This document shows, piece by piece, positions 58,823 to 64,000 of a stretch of DNA of 64,000 nucleotides. The DNA comes from Acidovorax sp. RAC01 (GTDB lineage: Bacteria; Pseudomonadota; Gammaproteobacteria; Burkholderiales; Burkholderiaceae_C). Both the position numbers and the translations under genes were made by a program. A model generated the notes under the pieces. That model was not told the DNA's origin, did not search any database, and was given only the letters and a program-made list of their open reading frames with translations. Every line of letters starts with the position of its first letter. Positions within the stretch are counted from its first letter, which is position 1. Location: the NCBI RefSeq assembly GCF_001714725.1, contig NZ_CP016447.1, positions 2,929,001 through 2,993,000 on the forward strand. The letters are read 5' to 3'.

Positions 58823-59713
58823 TCATCCAATTAAGCCCTGGCTGCGTAGCTGGTATGTGGTGCGGAAGGTCATGTGAAGGCGATTCACCCGGTTGGCTGG
58901 AAGTGGCCCTGTTGAGCTCATGTTCACCGGGTTTCCGTCACAAGCTATATACGTGCTCCCTGCGGGCATGCTGATGGGCTCGTCTCCAAAGAGCTCCAGG
59001 CACACGTCAGCTCCGTACACAGTATTCCACGCAGTACCCACTCCAGCAGCGGTCACGCTTTGTATCTTCGGTATTCCGGTGCTGCTATCAGATTGCCTGA
59101 GATACCGAACCTGGAAATTGGCAACATTACGAGCAATCGGCTGAAAACCACCGCCTGTTCCCTGACACACCAGTTGTCCAGACTGCAGAGCGAACTGGCT
59201 TTCGATAATGTTTTGTTCAAGCGGTGCCACTGGTAGCGCGGGAGCGTTTGCCAGACAGTCGCGAAAGAAAGAAATGCTTGAGGCCGATGTGAAGGTGGGC
59301 TCAGCATAGTTCTGGTACGCAATCGATAACTTGTATTCCGATCCAGAGGGAGAGTCCTTGCCGATGATCGGCTTGGAGGCCGCACTCATGGTATGCAGGT
59401 TGTCATCCGGTGTGAATGCAACCACGTCGGCTGGGTCGATCGGATCGCCGGGTCCCTTGTTGGCAGCCAAGTCCAATCGCATGGATGCTGCCTGGCGAAT
59501 TTGCTGTCCGATCACGCGAAATGCGTAGGAGGCCTGTTGCTGTATCTGACTGGCATCGGATACCGTCCCTGATACTCCACGCGAAACCACCAAGGCACCC
59601 ACCGCGACGGCAATTGTCATCAGTCCAATGGTCAAACCGACCAACAACTCGACCAGAGTGGCGCCTTGCTGTTTTCGATGCGACGGCCGTACGATTGAGG
59701 GATATTTCTGCAT
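58823..59713 (-). CDS. pilW: Minor pilin PilW
   Basis: The 296-residue protein has the leader MQKYPSIVRPSHRKQQG, then ATLVELLVGLTIGLMTIAVA with Glu5 in the pilin N-terminal helix, and a long ectodomain with several cysteines (VCQGTGGGF, DVCLELFG, YIACDGNP). PilW helps initiate pilus assembly with PilV, PilX, FimT and PilY1. The start at 59713 gives a normal leader; the frame is open further upstream within pilV. It follows pilV by two bases. Confidence 0.92.
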   Translation of the reverse strand: MQKYPSIVRPSHRKQQGATLVELLVGLTIGLMTIAVAVGALVVSRGVSGTVSDASQIQQQASYAFRVIGQQIRQAASMRLDLAANKGPGDPIDPADVVAFTPDDNLHTMSAASKPIIGKDSPSGSEYKLSIAYQNYAEPTFTSASSISFFRDCLANAPALPVAPLEQNIIESQFALQSGQLVCQGTGGGFQPIARNVANFQVRYLRQSDSSTGIPKIQSVTAAGVGTAWNTVYGADVCLELFGDEPISMPAGSTYIACDGNPVNMSSTGPLPANRVNRLHMTFRTTYQLRSQGLIG

Positions 59714-59715
59714 GG

Positions 59716-60324
59716 CTAAACACCCGGACAAAAGGTTTGAATAAGCGTAGGACCGCCAAGTGTGTAGGGCGCGCACCGTGCCGTCAGCTGAATGTACTGA
59801 AGGTGGCATATCCGGTCAGCTGGACAAGCGGCGCTCCCGGTCATTGCGCCGGTAATTTCGAAAATGGTACGGGATGCTGAATCCCTCTCATTTTCTCGCC
59901 AACTAATCATTACGCCCAGCTGTCGATTGTTATTAGCCACCGTTTCGTCTGGTACTACGAAAATAGTCGCATCCGCACTGGGTAAGCTGTTCATGACCGT
60001 CTGGCGCCATTGCCTGACGTCGTACAGCGCGAGTTGTTGTGGGTTGCACGCGGTGGTTGCACAATCGACGGGCGCCGTCGGTGTTGCGCCCCAAGCCAAC
60101 AAGTAACTATTGATATTACTTAAGGCATTCGGGTTTACTTTGGTCTGTTCGCTCAAGTTCTCGATCAGTCTGATGGCCTGCGCACGGCGTACCCCCGTTT
60201 GTGTGTCTGCCAACGTCCGTAGCTGAACGCCAAGAATGCCCAAAATGCCAAGCGCAGTGACAACGATTGCAACAAGCGACTCGATCAGCGTAATTCCACG
60301 CTGGTATTTGCTGGTTATTAGCAT
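59716..60324 (-). CDS. pilV: Minor pilin PilV
   Basis: The 202-residue protein has the leader MLITSKYQRG followed by ITLIESLVAIVVTALGILGI (Glu5 present) and LGVQLRTLADTQTGVRRAQA, the typical PilV start, and four cysteines (DCATTACNP, SAACPADRIC). It overlaps the end of fimT by seven bases and ends two bases before pilW, so the three are translated together. Confidence 0.93.
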   Translation of the reverse strand: MLITSKYQRGITLIESLVAIVVTALGILGILGVQLRTLADTQTGVRRAQAIRLIENLSEQTKVNPNALSNINSYLLAWGATPTAPVDCATTACNPQQLALYDVRQWRQTVMNSLPSADATIFVVPDETVANNNRQLGVMISWRENERDSASRTIFEITGAMTGSAACPADRICHLQYIQLTARCAPYTLGGPTLIQTFCPGV

Positions 60325-60881
60325 GTGACCGTTTCCTTTGTTGCTTTAATGCGACCTCCTGCACTAATGCACAATGCGGTTGCGTGTCTCGATGAGGATC
60401 CAAGCGATTTTGGTGTGATGGCGAAGCTTGCGGCGCCGAGGCCCGCAATTTGCCCCCAGCGGTCGACTCTGTAAAAAGCACTGTTACTGATGTGCATGAC
60501 ATTCACGTTTGATTGCGCCGAAAACGTCTGCAATATTGCATCCGCTCCGTTCACGGCCCCGTCATTATTGGCGTCAGTAAAAACTACCCACCCGCATTCC
60601 CATTCTTGGCTGGTGCCTGTTCCACAATTCTTTCGAACAGAAATAAGACCGCCTCTTTTAATGGCTTCTGAGCGAGCGAAATAAATAGTATTTGTAACCT
60701 CTTCACTCGCTGCTCGTACGCGAAATCCGTCTGTCAGATCTCTGAAACTAGGTCCGGCCAGAGATGCCAAGATGGCAACGATAGCCACCACCACCATGAG
60801 TTCTATGGCGGTGAAGCCGCGGGGCTTTCGGACTCGCCCGTCTGCTTTTGTGGGGCGTGAGAGTTGAGTAGGCAATGACAT
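60318..60881 (-). CDS. fimT: Minor pseudopilin FimT/GspH-type
   Basis: The 187-residue protein has a leader of about 20 residues ending RVRKPRG, then FTAIELMVVVAIVAILASLA (Glu5 present; Ala instead of Leu at position 3), and the GspH/FimT domain with EVTNTIYFARSEAIKRGG and ECGWVVFTDANNDG. First gene of the minor pilin operon (fimT-pilV-pilW-pilX-pilY1-pilE). The ATG at 60881 gives a longer leader than usual but no better start lies closer. Confidence 0.9.
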   Translation of the reverse strand: MSLPTQLSRPTKADGRVRKPRGFTAIELMVVVAIVAILASLAGPSFRDLTDGFRVRAASEEVTNTIYFARSEAIKRGGLISVRKNCGTGTSQEWECGWVVFTDANNDGAVNGADAILQTFSAQSNVNVMHISNSAFYRVDRWGQIAGLGAASFAITPKSLGSSSRHATALCISAGGRIKATKETVTC

Positions 60882-61276
60882 CGCTCGATCCTATAGCCTT
60901 GTGTTGAGATGCTGAGTCTTGTCGGATGAGCGGCGCTCATACGGCGATAAGAGGGCCGTGCCCGACTTTGCTGCGCGTACGGTCGGTCCTCGTGAGCGCG
61001 GATCTTGCAGCACTGCCGATACGCTTCCGTTATCGGTCTGCAGCGGACTACGGCAGCAGATTCGGTGATGTTGGGGATACTCCATCGTGACCGGTAGGAA
61101 GCCCGGCAGCAAGCTATTTGTCCGGATGCGGCCTTGGGGCTGCATCCGCCAGCGCCCCAATTTAGGCGTTGTGAATGACGACTTGCTGGAACTGCGGTTC
61201 AGAAATCTGGAAGGTGCAGACGCCGGGGGTGGATGCAGTCCTTTGGGGGTGAAACGCACGCATAGTCGATAGATCC
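60882..61276. other. Control region of the minor pilin operon
   Basis: No gene is supported; a 145-codon frame on the minus strand (60891-61328) lacks coding character. On the minus strand, GGCTATAGGAT just upstream of fimT may be a -10. ATGAGCG-G-CGCTCAT at 60926-60940 is a perfect palindrome, 45 bases before the fimT start. A second hairpin CGGATGC...GCATCCG lies at 61122-61147. Confidence 0.45.
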
Positions 61277-61567
61277 TTATTTCCCTGTGTACCCTTTGCA
61301 GGCGCCAGCGTTGTTCATCCCTTTGCATTCACGATAAAGTCTGCGGCTGCGTTCGGCGGAGGTCTCCTCGGAGGAGCTCTTGTGTACCTTTATCTTTGCA
61401 GAGGCGGGTTTTGCCGCGGCGCGCTTGGAGTTTGCCGATTTGCTGTGCTCACTCGCCGGTTTCGCGATGGTTAACGGTGAAACGACAGTTCCGCACACGA
61501 CGAGGCAGGCCGACAGTACGACTTTGACTGTCAAGGCGGCGGTGATGCTTGCTCGCTCATCATTCAT
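61277..61567 (-). CDS. Small secreted hypothetical protein
   Basis: The 96-residue product starts [20 protein letters not shown] and has a signal sequence ([20 protein letters not shown]), then a Lys/Ser/Ala-rich segment ([20 protein letters not shown]) and a C-terminal basic part with two cysteines ([20 protein letters not shown]). A very good ribosome binding site, AGGAGGAG, precedes the ATG at 61567, which supports expression. Divergent from rpsO. It might be periplasmic or a small envelope protein; no family recognised. Confidence 0.7.
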   Translation of the reverse strand: MNDERASITAALTVKVVLSACLVVCGTVVSPLTIAKPASEHSKSANSKRAAAKPASAKIKVHKSSSEETSAERSRRLYRECKGMNNAGACKGYTGK

Positions 61568-61750
61568 TGCGTCTCCTCCTTTTTTCTTAAAGTCTAATGG
61601 GTGCGAGCAAGGGCGGCGAAGCCGCATGGCCCCTTTTTCGATGGCTCAGCAGCACTGCGCAGGTTCGTGGATCACAGCTGCCCGCGCCCTGCCAGACTCG
61701 GAAGCCTCGAGCTGTGAGTATCTGCCGAGGACGGCGGGGGAGCGATGCGC

Positions 61751-61756
61751 TACAAT
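61751..61756 (+). promoter_or_regulatory. Candidate -10 element of rpsO
   Basis: GCTACAATCC carries a good -10 (TACAAT) about 110 bases upstream of rpsO. No convincing -35 is seen 16-18 bases before it, so other factors, or an extended -10, may be involved. Confidence 0.5.
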
Positions 61757-61865
61757 CCAATGGTTTTGCATAGTGCAAGACGCACGCACGCAGCCTTTCC
61801 AGCCGCTTGCGCAAGTAAAACCATGGCCTGCAGCGTTCGCTGCCCTGGCCTCTCTAAGGAAAAGA

Positions 61866-62132
61866 ATGATCGCATCCTCCATCAAGGCCGAAGTTGTCAA
61901 GGCCAATGCCCGTGCTGCTAACGACACTGGTAGCCCGGAAGTGCAAGTGGCTTTGCTGACCGCTCGCATCAACGAACTGACCCCCCACTTCAAGACGCAC
62001 GCGAAAGACCACCACGGCCGTCGCGGTCTGCTGCGTATGGTCAGCCGTCGTCGCAAGCTGCTGGACTATCTGAAGGCCAAGGACGCTGACCGCTACACCG
62101 CGCTGATCGCGAAGCTGGGTCTGCGCAAGTAA
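61866..62132 (+). CDS. rpsO: 30S ribosomal protein S15
   Basis: S15 nucleates the central domain of 16S rRNA. The 88-residue protein is full length: [60 protein letters not shown] and [17 protein letters not shown]. Start preceded by AAGGAAAAGA. It is followed by a terminator and by pnp, the classical rpsO-pnp pair. Confidence 0.98.
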   Translation: MIASSIKAEVVKANARAANDTGSPEVQVALLTARINELTPHFKTHAKDHHGRRGLLRMVSRRRKLLDYLKAKDADRYTALIAKLGLRK

Positions 62133-62146
62133 GCTTTATTGCACGC

Positions 62147-62185
62147 AAAAACGCCTGGGTTAGTCCGCTAGCTCAGGCGTTTTTT
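62147..62185 (+). terminator. Rho-independent terminator of rpsO
   Basis: AAAAACGCCTG (62147-62157) pairs with CAGGCGTTTTTT (62174-62185), with a 16-base loop and a T-run. It lies 15 bases after rpsO. Some read-through into pnp is expected, as in other bacteria. Confidence 0.9.
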
Positions 62186-62218
62186 ACTTCGGAGACGCAA
62201 AACAGAGCGAAGCTGTGT

Positions 62219-62267
62219 CATTCCAGTGAGGTCATTGCCCGAGTGGGCGGATGGCCTCACTGGAATG
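62219..62267 (+). promoter_or_regulatory. Long hairpin in the pnp leader
   Basis: CATTCCAGTGAGG (62219-62231) and CCTCACTGGAATG (62255-62267) are a perfect 13-bp stem; inside is a smaller GCCC-GAGT-GGGC hairpin. It ends 71 bases before the pnp ATG. By analogy with the E. coli pnp leader, which RNase III cuts in a similar stem to start PNPase autoregulation, this may be a processing site. Confidence 0.7.
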
Positions 62268-62338
62268 GCATCGTGTTCTGAATTGGTCTCCGCCCCAGTC
62301 TGGCAGACCGCTGCCAGCCATTAATAAAGGAGCTGAAC

Positions 62339-64000
62339 ATGAGCATTTTCAATAAAGTTACCAAGACATTCCAGTGGGGTGACAAGACAGTCATCATGGA
62401 AACGGGCGAGATCGCGCGCCAAGCTTCCGGTGCCGTTCTCGTCAACATCGATGACACCGTCGTGCTGGCCACGGTGGTCGCATCCAAGTCGGCAAAGCCC
62501 GGGCAGGACTTCTTCCCGCTGACGGTGGACTACATCGAAAAGACGTACGCCGCAGGCAAGATTCCGGGCAGTTTTTTCAAGCGCGAAGCGAAACCCAGCG
62601 AGCACGAAACGCTGACCAGCCGCCTGATCGACCGTCCGATCCGTCCGCTGTTCCCCGAAGGTTTCTTCAATGAAGTTCATGTGGTTATCCACACGGTTTC
62701 GCTCAACCCTGAAGTCGATGCCGACATCGCAGCCCTGATCGCTACCAGCGCAGCGTTGGCCATCTCTGGTATCCCCTTCAATGGCCCGATCGGTGCTGCC
62801 CGCGTGGGGTACATCAACGGTGAATACGTGCTGAACCCCGGTCAGACGGCGCGCAAGAATTCTCAGATGGACCTGGTGGTGGCTGGTACGGAAGCGGCCG
62901 TTCTGATGGTGGAGTCCGAGGCGCAGCAGCTGTCTGAAGAAGTCATGCTGGGCGCTGTGGTGTTTGGGCACCAGCAGGGCAACGTAGCCATCAACGCCAT
63001 CCATGAACTGGTGCGCGATGCTGGCAAGCCAGTGTGGCAATGGGAGGCTCCTGCCAAGGACGAGGCCCTGATCGCCAAGGTGGTAGCGCTGGCTGACGAG
63101 AAGCTGCGCGCGGCCTACCAGATCCGTAACAAGCAGGCTCGTACGCAGGCTTGCCGCGAGTCGTATGGGTCGGTCATGGCGGCCCTGAAGGCTGACGGCG
63201 TTGAATTCGATGCGGTCAAGGTGGAGGGCATGCTGTTTGACATCGAAGCCGGCATCGTCCGCAGCCAGATTTTGGCTGGCGAGCCACGTATTGACGGCCG
63301 TGACACCCGTACTGTGCGCCCCATCGAGATCCGCGGCAGCGTGCTGCCACGTGCCCACGGTTCGTCGCTCTTCACGCGTGGCGAAACGCAGGCACTGGTG
63401 GTAACCACGCTCGGCACCGAGCGCGATGCGCAGCGCATCGATGCACTGGCTGGCGAGTACGAAGACCGCTTCATGATGCACTACAACATGCCTCCCTTTG
63501 CCACCGGCGAAGTGGGCCGCATGGGCTCGACCAAGCGCCGCGAAATCGGTCACGGCCGTCTGGCCAAGCGCGCCCTGGTTGCCGTGTTGCCGACGAAGGA
63601 AGAATTCCCTTACACCATGCGTGTGGTGTCGGAAATCACCGAGTCCAATGGCTCGTCGTCGATGGCTTCGGTCTGTGGCGGCTGCCTGTCGCTGATGGAT
63701 GCCGGCGTGCCGATGAAGGCGCACGTCGCCGGTATCGCGATGGGTCTGATCAAGGACGCCAACCGTTTTGCCGTTCTGACTGACATCCTGGGCGACGAGG
63801 ATCACCTGGGTGACATGGACTTCAAGGTGGCCGGTACCACCGCAGGCATCACCGCGCTGCAGATGGACATCAAGATCCAGGGCATCACCAAGGAAATCAT
63901 GCAGGTGGCACTGGCCCAGGCCAAGGAAGCCCGCATCCACATCCTGGGCAAGATGCAGGAAGCCATGGGCGAAGCCAAGACGGAAGTCTCCAACTTCGCG
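62339..64000 (+). CDS. pnp: Polyribonucleotide nucleotidyltransferase (3'-truncated by window)
   Basis: PNPase degrades RNA phosphorolytically from the 3' end and is a core of the degradosome. The first 554 codons are in the window (the protein is usually 700-750). It starts [20 protein letters not shown] after AAGGAG, and includes the first RNase PH domain ([40 protein letters not shown]), the helical linker, and the second RNase PH domain ([59 protein letters not shown]). The KH and S1 domains lie beyond the window edge. Confidence 0.97.
   Translation, partial: MSIFNKVTKTFQWGDKTVIMETGEIARQASGAVLVNIDDTVVLATVVASKSAKPGQDFFPLTVDYIEKTYAAGKIPGSFFKREAKPSEHETLTSRLIDRPIRPLFPEGFFNEVHVVIHTVSLNPEVDADIAALIATSAALAISGIPFNGPIGAARVGYINGEYVLNPGQTARKNSQMDLVVAGTEAAVLMVESEAQQLSEEVMLGAVVFGHQQGNVAINAIHELVRDAGKPVWQWEAPAKDEALIAKVVALADEKLRAAYQIRNKQARTQACRESYGSVMAALKADGVEFDAVKVEGMLFDIEAGIVRSQILAGEPRIDGRDTRTVRPIEIRGSVLPRAHGSSLFTRGETQALVVTTLGTERDAQRIDALAGEYEDRFMMHYNMPPFATGEVGRMGSTKRREIGHGRLAKRALVAVLPTKEEFPYTMRVVSEITESNGSSSMASVCGGCLSLMDAGVPMKAHVAGIAMGLIKDANRFAVLTDILGDEDHLGDMDFKVAGTTAGITALQMDIKIQGITKEIMQVALAQAKEARIHILGKMQEAMGEAKTEVSNFA

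Noticed and set aside
60891..61328. Minus-strand frame of 145 codons upstream of fimT
   Set aside because: Codon use is not coding-like, Ser/Arg-rich product, overlaps the end of the small secreted gene.
62147..62185. tRNA-like cloverleaf after rpsO
   Set aside because: The GC arms and T-run are a plain terminator; no acceptor/CCA or T-loop signature.
62321..63940. Minus-strand open frame of 539 codons opposite pnp
   Set aside because: Antisense shadow of pnp, which has the full family motifs.

Overview
The window is chromosomal DNA from a betaproteobacterium of the order Burkholderiales, most likely Comamonadaceae and Acidovorax-like. This rests on the high GC content, the gene orders leuC-ecn-leuD-leuB / asd-fimV-truA-trpF-trpB-trpA-accD and fimT-pilV-pilW-pilX-pilY1-pilE-ribD, and a dispersed AGCTAT/ATAGC intergenic repeat familiar from that family. 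Most of it is conserved core genome. No rRNA, tRNA, CRISPR array or intact mobile element was found.

Layout. (1) 1-16.4 kb, mostly minus strand: the start of a CapD/FlaA1-like sugar-nucleotide enzyme, a Lon-N-domain protein, a plus-strand YggT protein, then read on the minus strand LysR, leuC, an entericidin lipoprotein, leuD, leuB, asd, fimV, truA, trpF, trpB, trpA and accD. A divergent DapB-like gene sits on the plus strand between leuB and asd. (2) 16.8-24 kb: a beta-CASP metallo-hydrolase, the grpE-dnaK-dnaJ chaperone operon, and the rpsF-priB-rpsR-rplI ribosomal/primosome operon. (3) 24.4-35.3 kb: dnaB, a PIN-PhoH ATPase, a Bcp-type peroxiredoxin, alaA, a DUF1176 protein, hom and thrC. 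(4) 35.4-43.2 kb: molybdopterin genes mobB-moeA-moaD and moaE, split by a reverse-strand dapA-like gene and two small conserved genes, then clpB behind a strong heat-shock promoter. (5) 43.3-51.4 kb: small membrane protein, aldehyde dehydrogenase, GNAT acetyltransferase, methyltransferase, dusC and a lipoprotein phospholipase D. (6) 51.4-61.6 kb, visibly more A/T-rich: a decayed IS5-like transposase, a ribD-like gene whose deaminase zinc site is altered, and a complete minor-pilin/PilY1 operon. (7) 61.7-64 kb: rpsO and the first three quarters of pnp, separated by a terminator and a long hairpin.

How it fits together. The window joins amino-acid biosynthesis (Leu, Trp, Thr/Met/Lys branch, Ala), protein quality control (DnaK and ClpB systems with recognisable sigma-32 promoters), replication (DnaB, PriB, two isolated perfect DnaA boxes), molybdenum cofactor synthesis and type IV pilus assembly/regulation (FimV plus the minor pilins).

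No convincing new defence or mobile system was seen. The most unusual items are the ribD-like gene with a dismantled deaminase site next to an IS relic, the perfect DnaA box overlapping a heat-shock-like promoter of dnaK, the DapB paralog with an altered catalytic motif, the uncharacterised small genes beside clpB, the seven-copy intergenic repeat family, and the rpsO-pnp leader hairpin.
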